From: JAAYKS01 sp964479435
Lineage (GTDB): Bacteria; Bacillota; Clostridia; Saccharofermentanales; UBA5734
Assembly (NCBI GenBank): GCA_964479435.1
Contig: CAYZME010000032.1
Coordinates: 1 to 22,568, forward strand
Direction of reading: 5' to 3'
Length of the DNA: 22,568 nt
Numbering within the stretch: position 1 is the stretch's first letter; the number at the start of each line of letters is the position of its first letter. The notes under the pieces are model-generated. The model searched no databases and had not been told where the DNA came from. It saw nothing but the letters and a program-made list of their open reading frames with translations. This document shows, in pieces, positions 7,539-16,399 of this stretch. The position numbers and the translations under genes were made by a program.

Positions 7539-8602
7539 TTGAAACTGAGGCTCCCGGTCTGGAGCTGGCGTGGGTGCGCTCCCCTTCGCATGACCCCTAT
7601 CTCAATCTGGCTGTCGAGGAGCGCCTGTTGGAGACACTCGTCGCGGATGGCTGCCAGCGCGCGATCTTGTTTTTGTGGCAAAACGAACACACCGTCGTGA
7701 TCGGGCGGCACCAGAACGCCTGGGCTGAATGCCGGGTCTCACAGTTGGAGGCGGACGGCGGGCACTTGGCGCGGCGCGGCAGCGGGGGCGGCGCGGTCTA
7801 TCATGATTTAGGCAATCTGAATTTTTCCCTTCTCACCCCCCGTACCTGGCACGACCCGGTACGTTCCACTCGCCTAGTTATAGACGCGGTGCGCCGCTTG
7901 GGAGTGGATGCCATCCAATCCGGCCGCAACGACATCCTGGCGGGCGGACGTAAATTTTCCGGTAACGCGTTTTTGCTCACCCCGACAGCGGGTTTACACC
8001 ACGGCACCTTGTTGATCGCCAGCGATTTTGAACGCGTGGCAAAATATTTGTCCGTGCCCAAAGCCAAGCTGTCCACCAAGGGCGTCTCATCGGTGCGCGC
8101 GCGCATCACAAACCTGACCGCGATTGAGCCACAGGTGACGATTGAGCGGGCGAGCACTGCTTTACTCCAGGCCTTCATTCAAACGTATCAAAAACGGGAA
8201 ATGGCCGCTTCCGAGACCGTGCGTGCGTTGCGCTTTCAGGATCTCACCGACGCACGTTGCCTGGCGCTGGCGGAAAGAAATGCCACCTGGGAGTGGCGGC
8301 TGGGTCGGGCGCTTCCCTTCCAGGCCCAAATGGAAGCGCGGTTTGCCTGGGGGCACGCCCGCTGGGAATTCTCTCTGACGGACGGGATCATCACAGCCCA
8401 GGCTTTCTACACGGATCTTTTAGATCCTGATCTCCCCGCCCGCCTTACGGATTGCTTTGTCGGCCGCCGATATGACCTGACCGCACTCACGCGCGCGCTG
8501 GATCAAATCAGCAATCCGGATGAGCCAGACGCCCCCTATGGCGTGTCTCGCGCGCGAGTTCTGGATGACCTGCGCGGCCTTCTGATCGATCAAATGACGT
8601 GA
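7535..8602 (+). CDS. lplA: Lipoate-protein ligase A
   Basis: This enzyme activates free lipoate with ATP and attaches it to the lysine of lipoyl domains. The protein (355 residues from this start, 357 from an ATG at 7529) has HTVVIGRHQNAW, the family motif RRGSGGGAVYHDLGNLNFS and the lysine motif DILAGGRKFSGNAF with the catalytic-type lysine. A C-terminal accessory domain is present (ARFAWGHARWEFSLTDG), as in full-length LplA. The ATG at 7535 forms an ATGA overlap with the regulator stop, so the two are translationally coupled. A lipoyl-bearing E2 lies in the facing operon, and this ligase is the obvious enzyme to lipoylate it. The gene ends nine bases from the rhamnulokinase stop, and no terminator is visible between them. 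Confidence 0.93.
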   Translation: MIETEAPGLELAWVRSPSHDPYLNLAVEERLLETLVADGCQRAILFLWQNEHTVVIGRHQNAWAECRVSQLEADGGHLARRGSGGGAVYHDLGNLNFSLLTPRTWHDPVRSTRLVIDAVRRLGVDAIQSGRNDILAGGRKFSGNAFLLTPTAGLHHGTLLIASDFERVAKYLSVPKAKLSTKGVSSVRARITNLTAIEPQVTIERASTALLQAFIQTYQKREMAASETVRALRFQDLTDARCLALAERNATWEWRLGRALPFQAQMEARFAWGHARWEFSLTDGIITAQAFYTDLLDPDLPARLTDCFVGRRYDLTALTRALDQISNPDEPDAPYGVSRARVLDDLRGLLIDQMT

Positions 8603-8611
8603 TCCCCGGCT

Positions 8612-10136
8612 TCAGACACCGGCGCGGGATTGGACGATCCGCTCGAACCGCGCCGCCGCTTGATCCCAGGCCGCGCGCGCGGCCGGATCTGGCGTATACG
8701 TGATACAGTCGAACGAGGCGCGAATGATTGCGCGCGCTTCTGCCAACGAATCCAATACACCGGTCGCCAGCAATTGCACAGCGATGTTGCCCAATGCTGT
8801 CGCTTCGACCGGGCCCGCCAATACGGGGATGCCGATGGCATTGGCTGTAAATTGTGTCAGCATGGTGTTTTGAACTCCGCCGCCGACCGCGCGCAGGCAG
8901 GAAAAGGGATGATCGACCACTTCCGCTGCTTCTTGTGCCACCCGGCGATATTTCAGCGCCAGGCTCTCATACACACAGCGCACAACTTCCCCTACATTCC
9001 GCGGAACCGGTTGGCCTGTCTCGCGGCAGAAGGCCCGGATCCGCGCGGGCATATCCCCCATCGCGGCAAATGTCGGGTCATCCGGGTCGACCAGCGAGCG
9101 GAACGGCTCCCTGTTTTGCGCCGCCTGTTCCATTTCCATGTATGACAAAGAGGTACCTTCGCGCTGCCATTGTCGGCGCGTTTCCTGAATCAGCCACAAC
9201 CCCATGATATTTTTGAGCAGTCGTGCTGTGCGTGCGTAACCACCTTCATTGCTGAAATTATAATGACTGGAGCGCTCATTGATGACAGGTTGCGGTCTTT
9301 CCACACCGATGATCGACCAGGTGCCACTGCTCAGAAACAACGAGTTCTCGCCCGGGATCGCGGGTACGCCGATCACGGCGGAGGCGGTGTCGTGCGACGC
9401 GACCGCTATCACGCGCGCCGGCGGCAGCGACAGTTCTTGTCGTACGTCCGGTGCCAACTCGCCCAATACAGAGCCGGCTTCCATCAGCGGCGGAAACCAT
9501 GCGATGGGAATGCCGGTCGCTTCGGCCAGTTTTGGGGACCATTGACCGGTAACGGAGGACAAAATGCCACTGGTCGAGGCAACCGTACGCTCGGTGCGGG
9601 CGATGCCGCTGAGAAAATAATTGAACAGATCGGGGATAAACAACACCTTGCTCACACGTTCATAGGTCTGGGGATATCGCGTCTTAAGTGCGTACAGTTG
9701 GAACAACGTGTTGATCGGCATGGTTTGGATACCGGTCTCCCGGTAGATTTGCTCACGCGGAAACCATTGGAACACCTGCTCGGAGACCCCTTCGGTGCGC
9801 GCGTCCCGGNNNNNNNNNNCGGTAATGGACAGGGTTTTGCAACAAGTGCCCGTCGTGATCCAGCAATCCAAAATCGACCCCCCATGTGTCGATCCCGATT
9901 GTATCGAAGCCTCCCCGATCGCGGGCTATGATCAATCCTTGCTTTACCTCGTGCAACAAACGCAGAAAATCCCAATACAGCGTGCCGCGCATTTGCACCG
10001 GCTCATTGGCAAAACGATGGATTTCCTCCAGTGTGATGCGACCGTCGCGCAAACAACCCAACATCGCCCGGCCGGAAGATGCGCCCAAATCAAAGGCCAG
10101 CGCGCGTGCTTCTTTCTTACCGGCAGTCTGATCCAT
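8612..10136 (-). CDS. rhaB: L-Rhamnulokinase, interrupted by a 10-N assembly gap
   Basis: This FGGY-family kinase phosphorylates L-rhamnulose to L-rhamnulose-1-phosphate. The N-terminal part reads ALAFDLGASSGRAMLG and GIDTWGVDFGLLDHDG, signatures of RhaB. The C-terminal part has INTLFQLYALKTRYP, SHDTASAV, SSGTWSIIGVE and RAVGGGVQN. The reading frame breaks at the Ns (9810-9819). Left flank VHY and right flank RDARTEG join without loss into the family motif PVHYRDARTEG if the Ns and a 3-base overlap are removed, giving a 503-residue protein of normal length. The gene is therefore probably intact. The ATG at 10136 has GAGGAG six bases upstream; another ATG at 10142 is too close to that site. 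The start overlaps the end of the aldolase gene by 20 bp, so it is last in the operon. Confidence 0.92.
9810..9819. other. 10-N scaffold gap inside rhaB (probably nothing missing)
   Basis: Ten unknown bases separate two parts of rhaB. In minus-strand sense the upstream part ends ...CATTACCG and the downstream part begins CCGGGACG. Merging the shared CCG gives CAT TAC CGG GAC, in frame and matching the family consensus. The gap seems to be a fixed-length placeholder, not real missing sequence. Confidence 0.85.
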
Positions 10137-11256
10137 ATCCATCTCCTCGCGTGCCCCGCGGTTGATCCTGTGACGCCACCTGGCGCCGATAGGCTTCACT
10201 TTCCCAGCCGGCAATAAAAGACTGTGCCGCCGCGGACATCGGCTGCGGTGTGATCCCCGCACGGCTTTGTGCCTGGTGGATAAACATCACGGCGCACAGG
10301 GTCTCCTCGATGGCAGCCGCTTCTACCGCGCCGCATGTATAGATCACCTCGCCGCTACCGGTATCGATATGACACACGGCTTTCGCGTGGTCCGCGCCGG
10401 CACGCGCCAATTTCCCTTCCAGATAGACCATCTGGTCCGGATAAAGCGGTTGCCGGGTGAAAAAGCGGACCGGATCCGGGATCTTGCGCAGCTGTTGTTG
10501 CAACCAGGCCGTTTGCGACTGGAATCCCGTGCCGCACGCGCGGACTGCGATGGACGGCCGCGGCCAAGCCGCGGGACTCAGACGCAAGACTTCCATCAAA
10601 CGGGTGTTGACCTGATGATGGACTTCCAGGCACGTAGACACATCGGCGGCGCTGACGACAACCCCATGATTTTGCAGAAATAAAACCATAGGATCCCCCT
10701 CTCCCGATTCATGCAGCCGGGCAACTTCTTTGGCCACCGCGAACGTCAACCGCGTCCCCGGGTCGATATAGGGAACCATCCCCCATGCCAACCCGAGCGG
10801 CGACATCACTTCCTCTGTCAGGCTTGTGAATTCCGAGGAACAGCAAACGCTGTTCACATAGACGGAGTGGGTGTGCAGGACACATGTCCCCAATAAGGCG
10901 TGAAAACCCGCTTCGACGGATGGACGCAAAGCCGCCATCCCCGCCACATCAACGCGTGCGTTCTCAACCGCTGCGCGGCCCGCCGCTTCCACTTCCCGGT
11001 CCGGCGTGTTTGCTTCCGCGTGGGCGAAAAATGCCCGCAGACGGCGGTAATCCAACACGGCAAAGGCCGAGTCCTGTGTAACCTGCGACAGGCAGTAGCC
11101 GGATGCTTTGACCGCCATGTATGTCTCGTCCAATTTGATGGAGGTGTTGCCGCCCCCGCCTTGTACATAATCGGTGCGGGCTCCTGTTTCGGCGGACAAA
11201 CGGGTAAACGCGGCGATTTTGTCCGCGTACTCCTGCTTCCAATCCATCTGATTCAT
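10117..11256 (-). CDS. Long class II aldolase/adducin-family protein, probable rhamnulose-1-phosphate aldolase
   Basis: This 379-residue zinc-dependent class II aldolase would cleave a ketose-1-phosphate to DHAP and an aldehyde (L-lactaldehyde if rhamnulose-1-phosphate). Residues 33-39 are GGGGNTS, the phosphate-binding loop. RPSVEAGFHALL (111-122) supplies the catalytic Glu, and LHTHSVYVN (His128, His130) with QNHGVVV (His197) supplies the zinc ligands. The RPSxE motif resembles the aldolase half of RhaEW-type proteins. The protein is about 150 residues longer than FucA or E. coli RhaD; the C-terminal part includes FFTRQPLYPDQMVYLEGKL and IDTGSGEVIYTCG, seen in long aldolases. AAGGAG lies 11 bases upstream of the ATG. 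It sits between rhaA and rhaB. The substrate is inferred from these neighbours. Confidence 0.82.
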   Translation of the reverse strand: MNQMDWKQEYADKIAAFTRLSAETGARTDYVQGGGGNTSIKLDETYMAVKASGYCLSQVTQDSAFAVLDYRRLRAFFAHAEANTPDREVEAAGRAAVENARVDVAGMAALRPSVEAGFHALLGTCVLHTHSVYVNSVCCSSEFTSLTEEVMSPLGLAWGMVPYIDPGTRLTFAVAKEVARLHESGEGDPMVLFLQNHGVVVSAADVSTCLEVHHQVNTRLMEVLRLSPAAWPRPSIAVRACGTGFQSQTAWLQQQLRKIPDPVRFFTRQPLYPDQMVYLEGKLARAGADHAKAVCHIDTGSGEVIYTCGAVEAAAIEETLCAVMFIHQAQSRAGITPQPMSAAAQSFIAGWESEAYRRQVASQDQPRGTRGDGYGSDCR

Positions 11257-11288
11257 TTCATCCCGTTCTCCTTGCTGCGCATTCGGAT

Positions 11289-12590
11289 TTACACGCGGTT
11301 GGCCAATACGGTGCGTTCATAATGCGCGATCTCTTGCAGGTAGCGATTGCCGGGCGGCACGCCCCGGCTCATACAATAATAATCCCATACCGCGCCTACA
11401 GGAGCGGTGCGCTGCTCATCCATCCAGGACAACCGGCCGGCATAATCATGAGCCGCTTCCAGGGCTCTGATCTGCGCGACCGGCTCCAGTAACGCCGCCA
11501 GAACCGCCTTGCGGGTGGCCCGGACGCCGATCGTCCAGGCGGCAATGCGGTTGATGCTGCCGTCAAAAAAGTCTGTCGCCAGCCAGACACGGTCAAACCC
11601 GTCGCCGGCGATGGTGGGTGGAATGCGCGCGATCTCCCGCATCGCTTCCAGCAAGGGGTCTTCGGTGATCACCACAAAATCGCTGTCCCAACGGACACCG
11701 CGCGAAACATGCACCAGCAAGTCATTGTGATAAAGCAAAAGTGCCGATATTTTGTCGGCGATGGTTTCGGTCGGATGGAAATGACCCATATCCAAAGTGA
11801 GCATCAAGGAGTCGTTGCCTTTGGCGATCGCGTGTGCCAGGTATCCCAGGTAAAACTCGTGGGAGCCAACGGTATAGCTCTCCAGGCCGATCCCGAACAG
11901 TTTACATTCGATGGCATCCATGACCTGCGTACGCTCATATCGTGTACGCAATACCAGATCCAGCGCGTCGCGCAACCGCTCCCGGTACGCGTAACGGTTG
12001 GGTGTCAAATCTTTCATCCCGTCTTGAACCCAGTGGTTGACCACACATGTGGAACCTTGACGGCGTCCCATATCAGCGGCAATTTCCCGCGCGGCGCGGA
12101 AATGGTCGATCCAAAATGCGCGTACGGACGGGTCCGGGTGCGACAAAGTCAAATCATCTGCCGCCTGGCTATGCCCGAAACTGGTCGGGTTGAAGTCAAG
12201 CTTGAGACCCAGATCCGCCGCCCAGTCCATCCACCGCGCGAAACACGAGCTGTCGTACCGGTCGCGGTCACGGCCTCCATCTGTCGGCTCTGCGTAGCTC
12301 GCGTGCAGATTGAGGCGCTGCGGTCCCGGGATCAACCGCAAAGCGGCCTGGATATCCTGGCGCAACTCATCTCCATTGCGCGGTTTGTACGGGTAGTTGC
12401 CGGTTGACATAATACCGCCGGACATCCCACCTTCCCGCGCCTCCAGCCCGGTCACATCGTCGCCTTGCCAGCAGTGCATGGAAATGGCGATCTGGTCCAA
12501 TCGCCGCAACACGGCTTCCGTGTCCACCCCTCCTTCTGCGTACCACTCGCGCGCAGCACGATAAGCGTTGCCAATTCGACTGTGTGACAT
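11289..12590 (-). CDS. rhaA: L-Rhamnose isomerase
   Basis: This 433-residue protein isomerises L-rhamnose to L-rhamnulose in the cytoplasm with divalent metals. Diagnostic segments are ISMHCWQGDDVTGLE near the N-terminus, NLHASYAEP, LKLDFNPTSFGHS, TLSHPDPSVRAFWIDH, LDMGHFHPTETIADKIS, LLVHVSRGVRWDSDFVV and DFFDGSINRIAAWTIG. These closely follow Bacillus-type RhaA. The ATG at 12590 is chosen because AAGGAGG lies nine bases upstream; the frame is open further upstream, but into the PHP gene. It follows the PHP gene after 32 bp and precedes the aldolase by 32 bp. RhaA enzymes often accept L-lyxose, L-mannose and other aldoses, so the natural substrate may not be only rhamnose. Confidence 0.95.
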   Translation of the reverse strand: MSHSRIGNAYRAAREWYAEGGVDTEAVLRRLDQIAISMHCWQGDDVTGLEAREGGMSGGIMSTGNYPYKPRNGDELRQDIQAALRLIPGPQRLNLHASYAEPTDGGRDRDRYDSSCFARWMDWAADLGLKLDFNPTSFGHSQAADDLTLSHPDPSVRAFWIDHFRAAREIAADMGRRQGSTCVVNHWVQDGMKDLTPNRYAYRERLRDALDLVLRTRYERTQVMDAIECKLFGIGLESYTVGSHEFYLGYLAHAIAKGNDSLMLTLDMGHFHPTETIADKISALLLYHNDLLVHVSRGVRWDSDFVVITEDPLLEAMREIARIPPTIAGDGFDRVWLATDFFDGSINRIAAWTIGVRATRKAVLAALLEPVAQIRALEAAHDYAGRLSWMDEQRTAPVGAVWDYYCMSRGVPPGNRYLQEIAHYERTVLANRV

Positions 12591-12622
12591 AACCGCGTCC
12601 TCCTTGTGATCAAATCCGGTGG

Positions 12623-13909
12623 TTACAGGTACGATGTACGCGCCCGTTCGGCGAACAAGCGAATCCGTTCGCTCAACAGCGGGTGAGAATGGCAAGCCTG
12701 AGCGGATAGCAAGCCGCGCCCCGGTTCTTCGGTTACCGCTTGTTCGTGGCCGATCAGCGCCCACGCCGTGTCATACAGCGCCGCGAACGAGGGGTGGCGC
12801 ATCGCACGGCACACAAACGGTTGTGCGGGTTGATTGATATCTTCACCACTGATCTCAAGAAACCCGTGTTGACGACACAGCGCGCGCACGCGTTCCAGTT
12901 GTGAACGTGTATTGCGGCTGGGCATGTACGTGACCGCGCGGATACCCAAATCATGCAACAAAACAAATAGTTCGTCCAGATAGGCATCTTCAAAGCGCTG
13001 GGCCGCCTTGTCCCCGGTCACCGAATGCTCGATATCCCCCAAATAAGGGTACGCGGCAATCAAATCGTATTTTTTTGCCAACGCCACCGCGCCTTCAATC
13101 GGCGTCAACTCTTGTGTCGCCGGCTCATAGACGCGGGGTAACAGGGCACTCTTGAGCAAGCCGAGCAAATCGTACAGAAAATATAGATTGCCCGGGTCCA
13201 CGATGGGTGCCACACGCGGCTCGGGGATCACCAAATCCCATCGGCTGTGGATGGCGGCAAGGACAGCCGCGCGATCGGCGAACGTATGATCGAGCTTTCG
13301 CGCCAACGCGTAGAGGAGGTGGCGTTCTGTGACCGTTCCGCCCCCCGCGGATTCGGTTAAAGGCAATACGTCTTGATCATAATCCAGGGAGCAATCCACC
13401 GCGCGTGCCAACCGGTCCAGACGCGCCGCCATGATACGATTGCGTTTTTCACGTGCCGCGCGCACCGGTTGAAAAAACGCGTCCACTGCTTCCAGATGCA
13501 CATCGGACAACGCGTGTAACGCCAGATAAGCGGCGCCCTCCTGGTCGGGGTGATTGATGCGGCGCCGCTCGAGCCCGGTTCCCGCAAAAGAGACACGCAT
13601 CTCGACACCGGCCGTCACCGGTAGCCGCATCAGGCGGGCGGCGGAGCGGAACTCAGGGGTACCGGCGGCTGTATCGTGATCCATAATCCCGGCCATGGCC
13701 AGCCCGGCACGTCTGGACTCCCACACGGCGCGGGCCGGTGAATAGGGCGAGAAGGAGTAGGTCGTATGGATGTGATTGTTGACATCCGACCCGGCAGGAA
13801 GGGTCCGTAACGGATCGTGTCGCTGGGCGAGCAGGCCGGCCGCGCGCAAACGGACGGTCGGGTCACGATCATCCAGCTGGCTGACCCGCTTTACCATCCA
13901 GTCCTTCAT
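12623..13909 (-). CDS. PHP-domain metal-dependent hydrolase of unknown substrate
   Basis: This 428-residue protein has a PHP (polymerase and histidinol phosphatase) fold. Metal-ligand motifs are NNHIHTTYS (His46, His48), IMDHDT (Asp77-Asp79), GVEMRVSF (Glu103), and later SGEDINQPAQP and CHSHPLLSERI. PHP proteins are phosphoesterases, typically acting on small phosphorylated metabolites. It is too long for a histidinol phosphatase and has no polymerase domains. A short N-terminal stretch (about 1-40) precedes the PHP core. Its ATG overlaps the E1 stop as ATGA (4-nt overlap 13906-13909), so its synthesis is coupled to the E1 enzyme. A phosphatase for a sugar- or polyol-phosphate made by this operon is plausible, but I do not recognise a characterised homologue. 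Confidence 0.82.
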   Translation of the reverse strand: MKDWMVKRVSQLDDRDPTVRLRAAGLLAQRHDPLRTLPAGSDVNNHIHTTYSFSPYSPARAVWESRRAGLAMAGIMDHDTAAGTPEFRSAARLMRLPVTAGVEMRVSFAGTGLERRRINHPDQEGAAYLALHALSDVHLEAVDAFFQPVRAAREKRNRIMAARLDRLARAVDCSLDYDQDVLPLTESAGGGTVTERHLLYALARKLDHTFADRAAVLAAIHSRWDLVIPEPRVAPIVDPGNLYFLYDLLGLLKSALLPRVYEPATQELTPIEGAVALAKKYDLIAAYPYLGDIEHSVTGDKAAQRFEDAYLDELFVLLHDLGIRAVTYMPSRNTRSQLERVRALCRQHGFLEISGEDINQPAQPFVCRAMRHPSFAALYDTAWALIGHEQAVTEEPGRGLLSAQACHSHPLLSERIRLFAERARTSYL

Positions 13910-16383
13910 ACGCCGGCTTTCCCTCTGCGCAACATTTCACCTGTCGTAAACCGCTGGATGGGTGTGTACCCGGGCAACGGTTTCATGCGCTGGTGGAACA
14001 GATCCAGAAACCAGCCGGGCTGAGGGAAAAAAGCGTCTTCCAATTCGTATGCCGGGGTAATCCAATTGCGGGAGCCCAAAACCGCGACCGGCGCGTCCAG
14101 ATCATCAAAACACAGTTCCGCGAGATTGCGTGCCAGGTCATTGAGAAAAGAACCGCGCTCGCAGGCATCCCCGGCCACCATCAGGCGACCGGTTTTGCGG
14201 ACAGAAGCCACCACCAATTCATAATTAAACGGCACCAACGACCGCGCGTCGATGATTTCAGCCTCGATGCCAAACGAGGACGAGAAAATCGCGGCGGCAT
14301 CGATCGCTCGGTACAGCGTCGCGCCGATGGTCAATATCGTTAGATCGCTCCCTTCCCGCTTGATATCCGGTTCTCCCAACGGGATTTCATAGGAGGAAGA
14401 CGGCACACCCCCTGTATGGAAATGCTCGCCCATATCATACAGGCGCTGGCTCTCAAAAAAGACGACGGGATCGGTTCCGTTGAGCGCCGACGCCATCAGG
14501 CCTTTAGCATCATATGGGGTGGCCGGAAACACGACCTTTAGCCCGGGTACGTGCGCGCAAAGCGAGCTCCAATCCTGGGAGTGCTGGGCGCCATATTTGG
14601 AACCAACCGATACGCGCAGTACAACCGGCATGCGCAACTGCCCCGCCGACATGGCCTGCCATTTGGGCAGCTGGTTGAACACTTCGTCGCCAGCGCGGCC
14701 TAAGAAATCACAATACATCAGCTCGACCAACGCACGGCCTCCGCACATGGCGTAGCCGACAGCTGAGCCGACAATCGCGCCTTCTGAAATGGGCGTGTTG
14801 AACAGGCGATGGTATGGCAGCGCTTCCGTCAGGCCACGATATACTGCAAACGCGCCGCCCCAATCCCGGTTCTCCTCGCCATACGCGATCAGAGTCGGAT
14901 CCGTATAGAAGTGGTCGAGAATCGCTTCAAAAATCGCGTCCCGCATGTGGAAAGTCTTATTTTTGGCGAGCGGTTGGCCGTCCTCATCTAGGGCAAAGCG
15001 GGACTTTCTGGCGATTTGCCGTACGCGCGGATTGTCCGCTTTGACGATTCTGGTTTCGCAGGGGCGATCATCCAGCGCCGGGACGCGCAGGTTGGAAAAA
15101 ATCAAACGTCCAATCGCGTCGGGATGAGCGGCCAGATCCATCCGCGGCGAGGCAAGGGGGTCAATCGCCCGCGCATACGCGGTGCGTATCCGCTCTTCGA
15201 TTCTGTCCTCCATGGCCTCCAGTTGCGCGGCGGTCGCAACATCGGCCGCAACCAGTTCCCGCCGGTATGCGGCGATGGAATCCTGCTGTTGCCAGACTTC
15301 CTTTTCTTCCGCTGTGCGGTATGAATCGGCGTCCGAAGGCGAGTGGCCGGCGTATCGATACGTCAACACATCCAAAAGCACCGGGCCGTCGCCCCGGGAC
15401 AAGATCTCCTTTTTGCGCGCCATCGCGTCGATCACCGCCAATGGATTGTAGCCGTCTATCCGCTCCGCGTGCATTTGCCCGGGATGCAATCCGGCGCCGA
15501 TCCGGGCCGGCATCGCCAGGCCCATGGTTTCACCGGCCGGTTGCCCACCCATCGCGTATTGATTGTTCATAATTGAAAATATCAACGGCAGGCCGCCGCG
15601 CATCTCTTCGTCCCACAACGTGCGGAACTGGTCCATCAGAGACAGTTGAAAAGCTTCCCATACCGGGCCACAGCCCAACGCGCCATCGCCAATATTGCAT
15701 ACCACGATCCCCGGTTGGCGGTTGATTTTTTTGTACATCGCCGCGCCGACGGAAATATCCGCGGAACCGCCGACAATGGCGTTATTGGGATAGATGCCAA
15801 ACGGAGTAAAAAAGGCGTGCATCGACCCGCCGAGGCCGCAATTAAACCCTGTTTTTTTTGCGAAGATCTCCGCCAGCGCACCGTACAAAAGAAAATCCAC
15901 TGCCAAATCGCGGATATCCAGCGGCTCCGGAGTGCGCGCCGGCAGGAGGATCCGCCAGATCTCGCCGGATACGGCGTTTTGCATCACCGCGGTCAACTCG
16001 GCAGTCGGCATTTTGCGAATCGCCGACAAACCTTTGGCAAGTATCTCGCCGTGTGAGCGATGGGAACCAAAAATAAAATCGCCGGCGTCCAGATGAAAGG
16101 CCTGCCCGACCGCGGCCGCTTCCTGCCCGATCGACAGATGCGCCGGCCCCGGATACTCATAGGGCTGGCCGTCATATCCGCCGGTCGTTTTGACCGCTAA
16201 CAGCATCGACTCAAACCTACGCAATAGGAGCATGTCCGTATATATTTCGAGAAGGCTGTGACGCGGGTATCGTGTCGCTTCTTCGCCAAAACTGCGGCGG
16301 TACTGGTTCACAGGGATATCCGCAAAGGCGATGACGCCTGGTTGCCGGACCGTGGACGGATCGATATGCAATTGCTTTGCCAT
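13906..16383 (-). CDS. Fused E1 alpha-beta thiamine-diphosphate 2-oxoacid/acetoin dehydrogenase
   Basis: This 825-residue E1 component joins alpha (about 40-430) and beta (about 475-825) subunits in one chain. E1 decarboxylates a 2-oxo acid, or cleaves an acyloin such as acetoin, and passes the acyl group to E2 lipoamide. In the alpha part FGSHRSHGEILAKG (105-118), GLGGSMHAFF (183-192), GDGA (232-235), NNQYAMGG (273-280) and YAGHSPSDADSYR are visible. In the beta part YGEENRDWGGAF and NTPISEGAIVGSAVGYAM are typical. The thiamine-diphosphate motif has 38 residues between GDG and NN, longer than usual, and about 50 residues (119-168) are inserted before LAEIFAKKTGF. The ATG at 16383 follows GGGAGAG by six bases. 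It lies 16 bp after the E3 gene. Substrate is not determinable from sequence. Confidence 0.9.
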   Translation of the reverse strand: MAKQLHIDPSTVRQPGVIAFADIPVNQYRRSFGEEATRYPRHSLLEIYTDMLLLRRFESMLLAVKTTGGYDGQPYEYPGPAHLSIGQEAAAVGQAFHLDAGDFIFGSHRSHGEILAKGLSAIRKMPTAELTAVMQNAVSGEIWRILLPARTPEPLDIRDLAVDFLLYGALAEIFAKKTGFNCGLGGSMHAFFTPFGIYPNNAIVGGSADISVGAAMYKKINRQPGIVVCNIGDGALGCGPVWEAFQLSLMDQFRTLWDEEMRGGLPLIFSIMNNQYAMGGQPAGETMGLAMPARIGAGLHPGQMHAERIDGYNPLAVIDAMARKKEILSRGDGPVLLDVLTYRYAGHSPSDADSYRTAEEKEVWQQQDSIAAYRRELVAADVATAAQLEAMEDRIEERIRTAYARAIDPLASPRMDLAAHPDAIGRLIFSNLRVPALDDRPCETRIVKADNPRVRQIARKSRFALDEDGQPLAKNKTFHMRDAIFEAILDHFYTDPTLIAYGEENRDWGGAFAVYRGLTEALPYHRLFNTPISEGAIVGSAVGYAMCGGRALVELMYCDFLGRAGDEVFNQLPKWQAMSAGQLRMPVVLRVSVGSKYGAQHSQDWSSLCAHVPGLKVVFPATPYDAKGLMASALNGTDPVVFFESQRLYDMGEHFHTGGVPSSSYEIPLGEPDIKREGSDLTILTIGATLYRAIDAAAIFSSSFGIEAEIIDARSLVPFNYELVVASVRKTGRLMVAGDACERGSFLNDLARNLAELCFDDLDAPVAVLGSRNWITPAYELEDAFFPQPGWFLDLFHQRMKPLPGYTPIQRFTTGEMLRRGKAGV

Positions 16384-16399
16384 GACAGGCTCTCCCTTT

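Noticed and set aside
12623..13909. PHP protein as histidinol phosphatase or a DNA polymerase subunit
   Set aside because: No histidine genes nearby, length and order of motifs do not fit HisK, and there are no polymerase motifs.
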